A stretch of 64,000 bases of DNA, from assembly GCA_019722365.1 (NCBI GenBank), contig JADFUC010001149.1, positions 1 to 64,000 on the forward strand. Direction: 5' to 3'. Positions 25,660 through 37,970 of the stretch are shown here, piece after piece. The translations under genes and the position numbers were made by a program. The stretch's first letter is position 1, and each line of letters begins with the position of its first letter. Origin of the DNA: Lithospermum erythrorhizon (Eukaryota; Streptophyta; Magnoliopsida; Boraginales; Boraginaceae). The notes beneath the pieces were generated by a model. It did no database searches. It saw only the letters and a list, made by a program, of their open reading frames with translations, and was not told the origin of the DNA.

Positions 25660-26530
25660 TTTTGCAAGTTGGTGTTTAATGATTGATTTTTCTCTCTCAT
25701 GTTTATTGATTGATTTGCCTAGTTCTTGTTTAGTTATTGATATGGCTAGTTCGTGTTTATTGATTGATTTGCCTAGCTCATGTTTGTTGATTGATTAGGC
25801 TTGTTCGTGTTTATTGATTGATTTGACTAGTTGATGTTTCTTGATAGATTTGGCTAGTTTGTGTTTATTGATCAATTTGGCTAGTTGTGTTTATTGATTG
25901 ATCTGGCTTCTTTATGTTTATTGGTTGAAATGACTAGTTAGAGTTTATTGTTCGATTTGGCTAGTTTCTGTTTGTTCATCGATTTGGCTAGTTTCTGTTT
26001 GTTCATCAATTTGGCTAGTTTGTGTTTATTTATTGATCTCGCTTGTTTATGTTTATTGATTGAATTGACTAGCTTGTTTATGTTTATTGATTGAATTGAC
26101 TAATTAGAGTTTATTGTTGGATTTGGCTAGTTTGTGTTTATTGATTGATCTGGTTTGTTTATGTTTATTGGTTGAAATCACTAGTTAGAGTTTATTGTTT
26201 GATTGGGCTAGTTTGTGTTTATTGATGGATTGGGCTAGTTTGTGTTTATTGATTGATCTGGCTTGTTTATTTTTATTGATTGAATTGACTAGTTAGAATT
26301 TACTGCTCGATTTAGCTAGTTTGTGACTTTGTGTTTGTTGATCGATTTGGCTAGTTTGTGTTTATTGATCGATTGGGCTACTTTATATTTATTGATTGGA
26401 TCTTGGTTGTGCAAGATTGAAGTGACTAGTTAAAGTTTATTACTCAATTTTTCTAGTTTATGTTTATTGATCGATATGGCTAAGTTTGTGTTTATTGATC
26501 GATTTGGCTAGTTTTTATTTATTGATTGAA
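25660..26530. repeat. ~27-bp minisatellite upstream of the small-protein gene
   Basis: About 30 imperfect copies of a ~27-bp unit with the core 'ggctagtttgtgtttattga' followed by 'tygattt'. Units vary in length by one or two bases and some carry 'gactagttagagtttattg'. The array ends about 265 bp before the start codon at 26795, so it lies in or next to the promoter. Part of it happens to be open as a repetitive reading frame, which I regard as incidental. Confidence 0.9.
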
Positions 26531-26794
26531 TTTAGTGTTTAATCGAGAACCATAATCAGATACGTAGCATTTTTTAGTGGTTCGACTCTTAATTAATTTG
26601 ATTATTCTTCTTAATTAATTTAATTACTTTTTTTTATAAATTTTTTATATCTATAGTTTGTATGCTATTACGTCTCAATTATATCAAATACGCACTTGAC
26701 TAATAGTGATAGTAGATCTCCGTTATAAAAAATAGTCAATTGAACACTTTTATACGTACCTAACTAAAACTAACCGAACAACAATTAAGAGACG

Positions 26795-27175
26795 ATGAAG
26801 AAGAAATTTGGTGGGGGGAAGCAGCCAACTGGCACACCATCTTTAGCTTGGTCCAGCGTTGTTGTGATTGTTTCTCTTCTAGCTGGTGCCTCAATCGTCC
26901 ACAACATCTTCAAGCCTGATTTGGTATACATTTCTTCATACATAAACTTTTAGTAATCTTTGAACTAATTTATGTTCTTGAAAGCACATTAGCTGTTTGA
27001 TGTAATGTCAAATCTTTTTAACTAATGATTTTGTAATATCATGGTTGGTTTATTTCCTATGTTTCTTATGTTGGTAATCTTGTTATTGCAGACACTGCCA
27101 CCTGGTGAAAGTGTTGGTGAGTTAAGAGAGTTCAAGAACAGTAGCAATGGCATTTTGCAACTATACATTCTTTAG
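26795..27175 (+). CDS. Small single-pass membrane protein, two exons, 70 residues
   Basis: Exon 1 is 26795-26923 and exon 2 is 27092-27175, joined by a GT...AG intron of 168 bp (gtatac / ttattgcag) in phase 0. The product starts MKKKFGGGKQPTGTPSLAW, with a basic, Gly-rich N terminus. One hydrophobic segment follows at about residues 20-38 (SSVVVIVSLLAGASIVHN), then NIFKPDLTLPPGE and a polar tail ending LYIL. This pattern, with GTPSLAW before the membrane span and KPDLTLPP after it, matches my memory of a conserved but uncharacterised plant protein family. No enzymatic motif is present. The basic N terminus suggests a cytosolic N end. Exon sequence is clean, unlike the repeats around it. A minisatellite lies upstream. 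Function unknown. Confidence 0.8.
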
Positions 27176-28499
27176 TTTGGAGTTTCAGCAAAAGAAATTA
27201 CTCTATGTGATGTTGGTTTGTATTACTAATTGAATTTTATGCAGTATCAATGTTGTTACTTTGCTGAAGATTTGTTTTCTTTTTCCTTCGAATTATTGGG
27301 AGATTACAATACATTTGCGTAAAATAATACTCACCAAACATTTTTGAGTTGTGTATTTGAGATTATTTTGATTCAAGACAATCCTTTAACCATTCTTCAT
27401 GTTGCTCAAATCCTCTTCACATGCTTCAAATTTAAAGGCATCGTTCAGCACTTACATTTACTACATTCAACTATAGAATAAATGTTCCAACCATTAGCGG
27501 CGACTGCGTTTGTCAAAAAGATAGGGGGGTGTTGTTGTCTTATTGAGTAATGAAAATTATTGTAAGAGTAGTGTAGATTATAATTTGTTGTGTTGTTTAG
27601 ATTATGTATTCTAGTTAATGAGGTTGGATATTTATATTTGTTTTATAATATTTATGTTTATAAATATATCTTTTAGTATATTTTTCAAGACTTTACATTG
27701 TTTCTTAAATGTTTCTATGATATTTTTGAAACATTTATTATTTTTATAATTCCGAAACTATGTCCGAAAAGGAAACTTTGAACCATGTTTACAACTTTAA
27801 TAATGATGCAGTAAAGTGTACTAATTGATGCTTATAACTATTGCTAAAGCCTGATTAGTAATCAAAGTTAAATCTTTGACACATGCACTCATGTCTTTTT
27901 TTTATTCCACAAGCAAAAGGTCAAGCCTGGATTTTTTTTTATTTGATGTAAATCAGACTAAGATTTGACTAACCTTAGATACAAAATGACAGAAATAAAT
28001 GTATTAGATGTCTCTTATGTAAGTTTAACTATGTACTTCCCTAGGGCTTATAAGCATCTACCAGGTTGCCGAGCATTAGCATTTAGCACCTACTCGCTCT
28101 GGGACTGGATTTTGTTTGTAAAATCTTGTCCTAATTCATTATCCAATGTTCTTCCTTGGTGTAGATGTTACCTTTTCCATTTATAGTGTAGGGAGGTCAT
28201 TTGGGAGTCGGAACTTCATTGAGTGTACGCACTTATATGCCATATATGGAAACGTAGAAGCTGCTTTAAATAGGGTTCACCTAATACACTGGTACAATTA
28301 GCATTAGATACAGAAACGGAATAGTTATTTCTTCCCTTTCTGGCGTCGTCAAATAAAGATTTTCCAATTCAAAGAATAACCAGAAACACTACTGGCCAAC
28401 CACAATCTATGAAGTATCTTTAGTGTGGAGTTAAGTATTGAATGTGTTTCAGAATCTTTATTTGGAGACTGGAGTCCATTGTCATTTGTCCCTTGAGTA
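27176..28499. other. Downstream spacer, no gene recognised
   Basis: This holds the 3' flank of the small-protein gene and AT-rich sequence with scattered poly(A)-signal-like 'aataaa'. An open frame at 27965-28186 has no recognisable domain. Confidence 0.4.
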
Positions 28500-29068
28500 T
28501 GTCTTCAGTTGTGGAAGAAGACATGGTGCGAAATCAGAGATTGAGGTAGGCTTGTCCAGCGTGTTCGTGGACATAACTCATCGCTGCAATTTCTTCACTT
28601 AATGGTGTGCTTTACTTTGACAGAAGAACACAATTGATGTATTATCTATTGCTCTTATAATAGGTTGGATTATCCATCAGTGGTGTACTGGTGTCCATTT
28701 AGAACGTTTTGCAAATTTTCAAGAGTGAAGTGATCTGCACTGATCACTCTCCAGAGCTGGATCCTTAAGAGTTTCTTGATGCTGTGGGATAGATATTTTG
28801 AATCCTTGTAGGACTACTTGTTAGATAAATTTTCGTTTGCAGTGTGCTGATTGGAGCTGTTCAACCTTTGTTGGAATCTCTTGTTGGTGATTGCAATTAC
28901 GTTGGTCTGCTGCAATGTGAAACAAAGCAAATTGTTTTGGGTGTTTGGCCATTGGGAGGGGGCAATCATATATCCCTCCTGCCCCTTCAGACTATTTCCT
29001 AAATTAGTTTGTGCATGCAGGTCTAGACTCCATAGCAGGGGTAGGCCTTAGGTTATTCAGCAGTAAAT
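28500..29068 (+). promoter_or_regulatory. Likely promoter/5' leader of the CHY-RING gene
   Basis: The ATG at 29069 stands in a favourable context (gtaaatATGGca). Upstream, 'tttcgtttgcag' (ending 28842) and 'gtgcatgcag' (ending about 29021) look like intron acceptors, so the leader may be spliced. I cannot fix the transcription start or a TATA box. Confidence 0.35.
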
Positions 29069-32000
29069 ATGGCAGAGATAGAGGTCAACTCTTTCAGAAG
29101 TCAACACGTGGAGTTAGAAACTGTTGTAGACGTGGCCACCATCGAGAACAACGTCGAAGAGTTTGGGTCTCGTGCACATCATGCTGATGATAATAAAATG
29201 GATACCAAAAAACTAGTATCTCCAGAAAATAATGGTGGCTGTGAAGTCCTGAATAAAGGAGTTATGGAGCATGGGTAAGGCCATGAGCATCATTACTGGA
29301 AATTATTGATTTGATGTTCTTTTGTGTATTGTCTGATATTTCCTATCTATATTATAGGTGCTCACATTATCGAAGGTGCAGAATTAGAGCACCTTGTTGC
29401 AATGAGATATTTGATTGCCGGCATTGCCATAATGAGACTATGGTAACCTGGGATCTTATTCTGCTCATAAACTAAGAATGTTGCTATTCAAAGAATCATG
29501 TCAACCTGTCCTACCTGTAAATTAAGAATGTTTCTATGTGAATTGCATTTTACATTTTCCTGTTAGATTTCCAAAAGTTTGAGCACAAATATGGAGTCAA
29601 ATTAAAATAAATTTCTCATTCATTACATTGCTTTATTTCTTGCATCCTAATTGGGAAGTTTTGGAACTTCCACTTATAATCATAATGACCCTCAAACTAA
29701 TCATGTGAATGTGATAGCTATACTTTGTAGCTTTTTCTGGGCAAAATTTTGATTGCTAGTAATCAAACATAATATACTCTCTTTGATAGATCAGTATAAC
29801 AATGTATGCAAGGAAGATAAACATATCATTTGTCGCAATAAAGACTACTGCATTAATCACAAGCTAAGGCATAATAAGGCATCATGTTAGCACAAATTGT
29901 AGAAATTCTGTCACTCCCATGTCACATCCTCCTTAGTAGACGGCTACGTTGCCTGTAACTTAACTTGATGCATGTGTATGCCAGAACAACATCAATCTTG
30001 ATCCGGCTCGCAGGCATGATGTTCCTCGTCATCAGATAGCCCATGTAAGATGCTACATTGCTACTTGAATCAAATTTATCGGTTTTATTGGTCTTTGATT
30101 TCAGTCTTTCTTTGAACTCTAAAGACATTGTTATATTATTTTCCAGGTCATTTGTTCCCTTTGTGGAACAGAACAGGAGGTCAGGGGTTTCTATATTGTT
30201 TTAAGAAGCTTCTTTGGAGAGTCATGAAACTGCTCATTCTTAATATTGTTGGTTCAACAGGTTCAGAAAATTTGCATCAATTGTGGTGTATGTATGGCGA
30301 GATATTATTGTGCAGATTGCAAGCTTTTTGATGATGATGTGAGTCCTGTTAATCATTCGATCTTCTCCGGTATTGTTATGACGATGTCTACCCACTCTCT
30401 CGTTTGAAGTCTTATTATGTTAGCACTGCTAGTCATGACTTTTATTTGTGCCGCCTGGGCGTCTTAGTGTTAACACAAATTTTATCTTTTGTTGCTTTTT
30501 GTTGTATTTTTTTGTCACAGAGGAGCATCTTAATATATGTTAACGGACATCTAAAATCCCGTATATCCTTTTTGTGTCACAGATAAGCACTCTTTCTAAT
30601 GTAGTAATGCCTTTTTCTTTTGCTTGTTGGCAGACATCTAAAATGCAGTATCATTGCTCCGGTTGTGGCATTTGCAGGTATTGTTGAGACATATTGACCC
30701 TTTATCTTGTTAGAGGAATTACGCTCATCTGTATTAGGGTATGACAGAGAATGAAAACAATATAGAGATAGGAAGTGCATAACTATTCCCGTCGTTTACA
30801 ATTTATTTTTTATTCAGTATTCTATGCTAGAGAATGGATGTAGTCAGGTGTGAGAAGTTGTTTTTCATTTTGAACGTTTAGTCTTGTTTTGCATTTTGAA
30901 GGTTTAGTTAAATATTAATGACTCATTAGCTGAGTCTTGATTTCTTGTTGTCTTCATACGTTTCTATTGTTCATCCATTTGCAGAATTGGAGGGCGAGAG
31001 AATTTCTTTCACTGTGATAAATGTGGTTAGTCTCTTTCACTTCCTTCTCTTTTGTGAACAGTACACATATAGTGCTTCTTTCATTCTTGTTTGAGTTGTT
31101 CCCAATTGTGCAATTGGGTTTTTTTTTACTTGGATGTCAACTTTCTTCTCTGCATTCATACTAAAACAAACCTTTTATGATGTGTTCTATTCAGGATGTT
31201 GTTATTCAGTCCTTTTAGAAAATGGTCATCCTTGTGTTGAAGGTGCAATGCACCATGATTGCCCTGTTTGCTTTGAGGTATTATTTTATTATCTTTGGAA
31301 ATTGTTTTTCGCATCATTTACTACAAAGCTGAATACCCATGCTTAATGCAGTATCTGTTCGAGTCGAGAAACGATGTCTCTATCCTCCCATGTGGTCACA
31401 CTATTCACAGAAATTGTTTGAAGGAAATGCAAGAACACTCTCAGTAAGTAAACGGGCATCTTGTTTGCTTCATTTCATTAATTTTCCTGTGTGGTGGACA
31501 ATTTTCATTCTCTGTTGCAGATATGCTTGTCCGTTATGTTCCAAGTCTGTCTGTGATATGTCAAAGGTGTGGGAAAGGTTTGACATGGAGATAGCTGCGA
31601 CACCCATGCCAGAAACTTTTCAGAAGAGGGTATTCTTGTCTTCTCCATTTGCTCTCCCTTGGACCAATACCTGTACTCCCTCATAATGAATTTAGGCATG
31701 TAAATGGTAAAGGCCTACCGAATCGAGACCAGGTTGGGTTCAAACTCGAACGAATCTGAAAAATTGAGGTTCGATTCGATTTGAAAAGTTCCAATATTTG
31801 AGGTTTCCTTTGAACGGTTCGGTTAGATTCGAGATTCGGCGGAATTTTGTCCAATTTAATGAATATGCAAAAAATAATATATTTATGTGGTTAGAGCCGA
31901 ATTGAGCACTGGCTCTAGTTAAACGAACCTAAAAATGAAGTTTGAGGTGGTTGGAACTCAAATCTAATCGAACTTTTCTATCCGAATTTTTCGAGCCGAA

Positions 32001-32171
32001 TCTTGCTTTTAGGTTCGTTTACATGCCTAATAATGATACAACACTGTCCTTTATTCGCAGATCTGGATTCTTTGCAATGATTGTGGAGCTAACTCTGAGG
32101 TACAGTACCACTTTGTGGCCCAGAAATGCCCTACTTGCAATTCTTACAATACTCGCAAAACTAGAGACTGA
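29069..32171 (+). CDS. CHYR1-like: CHY zinc-finger and RING-H2 E3 ubiquitin ligase, CHYR1/RZPF34-like
   Basis: Eleven exons splice without a break into 313 residues: 29069-29274, 29358-29442, 29985-30044, 30147-30179, 30261-30338, 30634-30677, 30985-31025, 31195-31277, 31352-31443, 31521-31629 and 32061-32171. All introns are GT...AG. After an acidic N-terminal extension (residues 1-66), the CHY zinc finger begins at about residue 70 ([19 protein letters not shown]) and is followed by the CTCHY-type cluster to about residue 203. A C3H2C3 RING has ligands C205, C208, C224, H226, H229, C232, C244 and C247. A C-terminal zinc ribbon has C282, C285, C300 and C303. In this family the RING recruits an E2 and ubiquitinates targets; Arabidopsis members act in abscisic-acid, drought and MYB-factor turnover. 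The start gives an N extension like RZPF34 proteins; a start at 29266 is possible but less likely. Every zinc ligand is intact. Confidence 0.95.
31692..32030. mobile_element. hAT-like MITE inside intron 10 of the CHY-RING gene
   Basis: A 339-bp insertion with terminal inverted repeats ttaggcatgtaaa / tttacatgcctaa. The 8-bp flanks are taatgaat (31684-31691) and taatgata (32031-32038), six of eight matching, which fits a hAT duplication. It contains 'ttcggttag'-type sequence but no transposase. It leaves the donor (31630) and acceptor (32059-32060) untouched, so the gene can still splice. Confidence 0.8.
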
Positions 32172-32537
32172 TGAATACTTGGATGGATCACTTCAGGTGG
32201 TAATGAGAGATTCATGTAGTTGTTATAGTGGTAGCCTCCTTAGCTTATGCAAGAAATATGATGTTCATCATGTCATCATCACATCATGTGTTAGTTTATG
32301 TTTCTCAACTGGGATTGAATGTGTGTTTTCTCGACGATTGATAATTGAGAAGTTCAGTTGGATCTCAAATGGCATCTGAATTCTGGCAGCAGTTTCCAGT
32401 TGGAAAAATTCATATTATGATTAAATTATAAACAACTTTTATTAAAATATAATAATTGTCACATTTTGATGAATAAAAATTTGCAATAGAAATTGGCTTA
32501 ATGATTTTAGCCCTCTATGTGGTGAAAATTCACATTA
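32172..32537 (+). other. 3' flank of the CHY-RING gene
   Basis: AT-rich sequence after the stop codon, probably including the 3' untranslated region. The poly(A) site is not determinable. A frame open from 31942 into this stretch only overlaps the last exon out of phase. Confidence 0.45.
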
Positions 32538-33165
32538 GTAGGGTTCGCCGGTTCGGTTGTTCGGTTCGGTTTGGTAAAATTAGAAACTAGAACCTATTTA
32601 TTGTTCTCTCAAAGTCGAACCTAAATCGGTTCGGTTCCGATCAGTTCCAATCCTACTCGGTTCCCATGAGTTCGGTTCGGTTTCGGTTTAATTTCGGTTT
32701 GAGGCGTTTTAATGCTCGTCTTGAACTTCGAAATTAAGTCTTTAAAGCCCAGATTTAATCCTTGTTCTAATAGGCTATTTTAAGATTAATTATAAAATCC
32801 TAAATGCAACGTTCGATATCTGATATTCTTATTTTTTACATGCTCTTTTGTATTTGCCATATTGCATTAGTTTAGAAAAGATTTATATATGTTTTTATTT
32901 CGTTATATCGATGACGAACAGAAGTTAAATCTAGAACAACCCCCTTTAAAATTAATACTGCAATCTGTAAGATGCTTGAAAAGGATAATAAAAAAATTCG
33001 AAAAATCACAATTTAGAAATCGGTTCGGTTCGGTTGCTAAGGCGAACCTAAAGTGTCGGATTACGTAGGCGCCCGGGCTTCGTAGACCGGTTCCGATCGG
33101 TTCCAAAAATTTACATTATTTTTGGTTCGGTTCAGTCGGTTAGGTCGATTTTGTATTTTGGTGTG
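32538..33165. mobile_element. Second GGTTC-rich (hAT-like) repeat
   Basis: It begins tagggttcgccggttcgg and carries the same 'ggttcggttcgg' and 'gatcggttcc' motifs as 14268-14709, ending near 'gattttgtattttgg' (compare 'gtttgtattttgttgg' there). I could not see clean terminal repeats or a duplication, so the ends are approximate. Confidence 0.5.
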
Positions 33166-36100
33166 ATATATAAACAAGACAACCATTTGTTGAAAACTGG
33201 TTTTTTGGCCTTAGGACTGTTGTCATCTTTTCACTTTGCCTTATGCTTCTTCCTATTTTTTCAATTGAGTCTCTCGGAAGTCGAGAACTATGTATTATTT
33301 TAATTTACCTCGTAAACTATCTATCATTTCAATTTGTCCCTTGAGCATAAGAATAATATTGAAATTAAATTTTATTATGATTTTTGAGATAAAGTCTAAA
33401 AACAAAAAAAATAACAATAATAATTGTAATTATAAAATAACCCCCGTCAAATTTCGCTTGCCATGCTACTACCTTTAGTGTTGTTAGTAGTCTGGATAAG
33501 CGAAGCAAAGTTAGGTTGAAAAAATTGGACAAAGGTATCCATCGATGCTTTGAATCGATCCGATCTTTTTTATGTCAGAAACGAATGGACCAGACGAAAG
33601 ATCGGGTTAATTGCAGATAAAGAGTGCCAAAAGCCCTTGATTTACATATTATTCTCCCCACTCACTATTACCCCCCGCCTCTGCATTCTCTCCCGGCCCA
33701 TTTCTCCCTCTTCGCGTTAGTAAGCAAACCAGTACCGAAAGGATGCAATTAATGGTAATTTCGATAATTATGAGGGTTTATTTCAAAATCGATTTGTATT
33801 ATGGGGGTTGATGTGAATGATGATTTGTTCTTGAATCTGAGCCTTAATCGTTGATTCAATTAGATTTTTTTATATGTTTATTTCAAATTTGAGTTCTGAT
33901 TTATTCTTGAATCTGAGCTTTCGATTGTTAGTCAATTCGATATTTTGGGGGTTTGATTTGTATTTTAGGGGTTTCAATTTGGGGATTCTAAGGGATTTGA
34001 TTTTGGCAATTTTGAATTTTGGGGGTTTAATTAGAGTTTTCAATTTTGAGTTTTTGATTTCGGGCGGATGGTGCAGCGTCGATAATTCTGGGATTCGGTC
34101 GGATCCATTTTTTGGCCGAAAATATTACTTTGAATAAAGATATCTTGTGTAGGGCAGAGTAACACTATTAAGCTACCTTCGCTGACCTTACCGTGCAACA
34201 CTGCATTCTTACTGCCAAAACAAATTCTTGCCAAAAGTGATGGTGAATGCGAGCCTTTCCTTTGGAACTTTGAACATAGAGTTTGAATGAAATAAAAAGA
34301 AAAGACACAGCATGATTACGGAAACACAATTGAACAAATTAAATACATTCAGCTTGTTTGTAGTATATATTTATTTGCATCTACTTTCTTTTACAGCCTT
34401 TAAGGTTGAATGTAAATTTTAAATCTTTATTATTTGTTTTAACATCATTAGTGTTTTTGGTAGAAATTGAGGAAAGGTGAGGAAGATGAAATTTGTTTGA
34501 TCGTTGATCCACTATGTTTAAGTGTATCCACTTTTTGATCCTATATTATTTGAAGGTCTGTTTGATGCCTAATTTACAAAAGTGTTTCTACTTGATTTTT
34601 TCCGTCGAATTTTCTATTAAATCTCCGTTAAGTAAGTCATGTGCCTTGCTTGTGACATTCTCACATGATCAATTTTGTCCGAATGTGCCAAAAAATTACC
34701 ATGTGCTACATGTGACCTCAAATTGATGAACCTTAACTAATAAAACCCCCAAATTGATTACAATTCTTTCTCAAACCCTCAATTGATGAACCCTAACAAA
34801 TTAAAATTTAAAAAGAAAATCGACGTTTGGAGAGTGAGTATAAGGAACATGACGTTTATATTGAAACAACTAAAATCTAACTAGGCTGTATTTCTCATGT
34901 TCGATGCAGAATCAGAAAACGCAGGACGCTCGGCTCAAGGATTTGGTTAAATATAAGTCTCAATATATTTGATGATGCTGAAAATACTATTAGTTGTTAC
35001 TTCATTCATCATAGCCTTCACATTTAAGAGAAAATTGGATATAAATAGTAAATGGAAACACTTTTGAAAGTTAGGTGATCAAACATGACCATTTGAAACA
35101 TAGGTGATCAAATAGGAACACATGATACATACATAGATCAATGCCAATTACATTAGCCTTGATTTTAAATGTTTCATATTTAATTAAACTGCCAAATCTT
35201 TCTTTTATCGGTAAACCACTAAAAGTTCATTGAAATTTAAACCTCGAGTATTGTTTTTGAGTATATGGGGGTTAATTGATATGATATATAGTTCATGTAG
35301 GCAAATTGAATGATACATCAGTTCATCGACAAATTGAAAGCATTTGATAAGATGGAAAAAAAGAAAAGTATTTAATTAGCAGTTCGAGGGCCAAAAAATA
35401 ACTCTATTTGCTTTATGTGTTGGAATCTTCCCATGTCCCATTTCAAATTTCAAGTTTTTGCATCATAAATTAGACAACATCAAGTCAAGTCTTCATTGCC
35501 AGAACATGTGGGTCAATTTAACTAAGTACGAGCGATGTGACTCATAAACTCTCATGTAAGCTGTTGCATAGGTTATACCATCCGTAGTCTTATTTTTCCC
35601 TTTTATTACACTAGAATTCATTAGCTTCAAGACAAATTACCATAATTGTTTTCTAAGGTAAATATAAATACTTCTAAGAAAAGACCATCAAAGCCCCGAA
35701 TGAAAGTGGGAAACCAAAGTAGAGGTGTCTTAATAAAAAATCTAAGTATTAGATATGAAATGTAAAATTAAGGGCAAATATCTTAGAAAGGGTAAAAACA
35801 CTTAGACATGAAATGAATAACATCAAAAATCAAGGCAACATGACAAGTAGAACTTAAAACGCTGGAGCTTCAAGATGGTCAGAACCCTTTTCTAATCAAG
35901 TTTTTCAGATTCTATTCTACTATCGTGATAGTTTAACAATATGCAAAAAAAGATTTACTATTTGCATCTAATACTAGATCGACAGCTTAATGAATCACAT
36001 AGAAAAATGCACATGGTCATCCATGACTCATAGAGACTTCTACCCGCTCTTTATGTGCAAACATAGTTTTAAGCATGTATTAATTCCATTATACGTGAAC

Positions 36101-36850
36101 AGCAAGGGTCTCATTTGGCTTCAGTGAAAGTGGGAGATGGACAAGACTGCATCTTACGTAATGATGAACATGCCAGATCCAAAAAGGTCATCTCTGATAT
36201 TTAGGAAGGTGTTCCTTTTAAATGATTATGATTAGTTTTCTTTTGTCTCTTCATCTCAACAAAAGCCTGCTCGACAATCACTAGTATAAAATGCCTTCTC
36301 ACCTCTATAAGACAAGAAGAAAGATATAAGTTCTTATTTTATGATCCTGAAACATATAAAAAAGTTATAATGATATAAATAATAAAATAATATAGTAATG
36401 AAGCCTCAATTTGTGTTATTTTAATGTTCTACCTAACCTCATTTTTTCACATGAAAGAACAAAAGCTCAAAAAATCATTAAGGGCATCTCGCAGAGCTTT
36501 AGATTTCCTTATACTCCCACAATGGAGAAACATAAACAATTATTTTTAAGGAGGCAAAATTGTGGACTCTACTATTTTGCCCTAACAGAAAATTCATGTA
36601 CGCGAATAAATGGTATGGTTTTGCTAAAGATTGCATTTATCGCTATCATGAAGTCTAGATACGAGCCAAGAAACGAATCGGATAACTTGTCATGCATAAG
36701 GTTTTGATATACTTACCACTAGGCCCATATCACATTATATATCAAGGAAGATGGCTCATAACATAACATGACAAATATAGAACTCAAACATGACGGATGA
36801 TGACGATTTCAAGGACGGAGGCGATTTAAAGCATTTTGATGATCATATCA
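33166..36850. other. Intergenic; dispersed repeats, possible gene remnant
   Basis: Phrases such as 'cctcgtaaactatctatcat' (33309) and 'atatatagttcatgtaggca' (35284) look like a dispersed plant repeat about loss-prone AT-rich sequence; 34540-34900 is similar in style. At 33741 an ATG is followed after four codons by a GT donor, and 34911-34946 is a short open stretch (NQKTQDARLKDL) behind 'tgttcgatgcag', an acceptor-like site. Together they may be a leftover pair of exons, but the product would stop after about 24 residues. No complete gene is supportable. Confidence 0.35.
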
Positions 36851-36859
36851 ACAATTTCT

Positions 36860-37970
36860 AAAATGAGAAATGTTCATTGGTTTAGTGTTTTGAAGAAAGC
36901 TAGTCCTTTTGACGTTTGATGACAATATTCTGTCAAGCTTAATGATCATTTGTGTGAACAAGTTTCCAGCAAGATTATGCATGAAGGAGCCTACTCCATA
37001 CCAGACAAAACATTTGTGAGTATAGATGTTTTCCTGCACTTTGATTAATGAGTTGAAGGAGTTATGGACAATTGGAACCGAGCATGGTGGTTAGGATACC
37101 GAATTTCAAATACGAGGGCTGTCGCACGATTATCGATTTCCTCAGAGGCATGCTGTCGGTTTATAATACGTAAGTCAATACGCTCATAATCGTATGGAGA
37201 AACATGTAAATTCAGACTCATGTGGGTTGGACACATTCTTGGTTTGATTACCACCGCCCTTTCTTGCCTGTTGGACATCCATATAGGTTGAAAAATCAAA
37301 GACAACATCGACTTCATGGATAAGCATAAGAACAATGGTAAAACTTAGGCTATTAATGGAATGGATGTTCAGAACAATAAAAAGACAAATGAATTAGAAA
37401 GACACCCTCGAAACTCATTGTTCTCAATCGTGAGTTGTATATAAAGACAATGCAGGAAACAAACCTAAATCCATTATATATTAAATTAAAATTACATTAT
37501 ACAAGTATGAGACTTTACTATCTCAAATGGCACTTACTGTTTTCAATCATAAAGTTTTATTAAAGCTTATTGGGTCCCACCCCATTATTTCCCTGTGAGT
37601 TTCGTCACCTCCTTCATAATCTTATATTGGAAACCATAATAGAACAAGTTATATTTCTAGATATTTCAAAGAATAAGTTTATTGTCCAAATCCATTTTTT
37701 TGTTGCCCTTTCGTCACCTCCCTTCCAAATCTTTTATATATATGAAGGTGTTATTTCTTTCAAGATATTTCAACAACTTTTAACGCGGGGAACGTGTGAG
37801 GAGTTTGGGCGTAATATTTGTTGAGATAATTTGTAAGACGGAGAAGATTTTCCTGCACCATAATTCTTTTGATGTAATGGAGCATGGTACGAAAATATTT
37901 GCCAATGAAACATTAAACGGAGGTCCCTATAACATGATGGATGTACGATTCGAGCTGCGAGTATTGGTTC
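36860..37970 (+). pseudogene. CACTA (En/Spm) transposase TNP2 remnant
   Basis: Several pieces, in different frames, line up in order with the TNP2-type transposase of plant CACTA elements. MCMKEP and NELKELWTIG occur at 36978-37075 (family: ...PPWMCMKQPY... then DELKELW). FQIRGLSHDYRFP follows at about 37105-37145. FDYHRPFLPVGHPYR is near 37240-37285 (family: FDxHRRFLPxxHPYR). HHNSFDVMEHGTKIFANETLNG lies at 37855-37920 (family: RHNLDVMHIEKNxFDNxFNT). Between them are stops and frameshifts. The intact protein cuts at the element's CACTA ends. I did not find those ends; the remnant is partly buried by the solo LTR at 38413. Confidence 0.65.

Noticed and set aside
25598..25798. Repetitive open frame with SCLLIDLPSS-type repeats
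   Set aside because: It is the 27-bp minisatellite read in one frame; the unit is a multiple of three by chance and the frame closes inside the array.
31339..31686. 115-codon open frame
   Set aside because: It runs through exons 9 and 10 of the RING gene and the intron between them; only the exon 10 part is in the true frame.
31942..32379. 145-codon open frame on the plus strand
   Set aside because: It overlaps the last exon of the CHY-RING gene in another phase and starts inside the intronic MITE.
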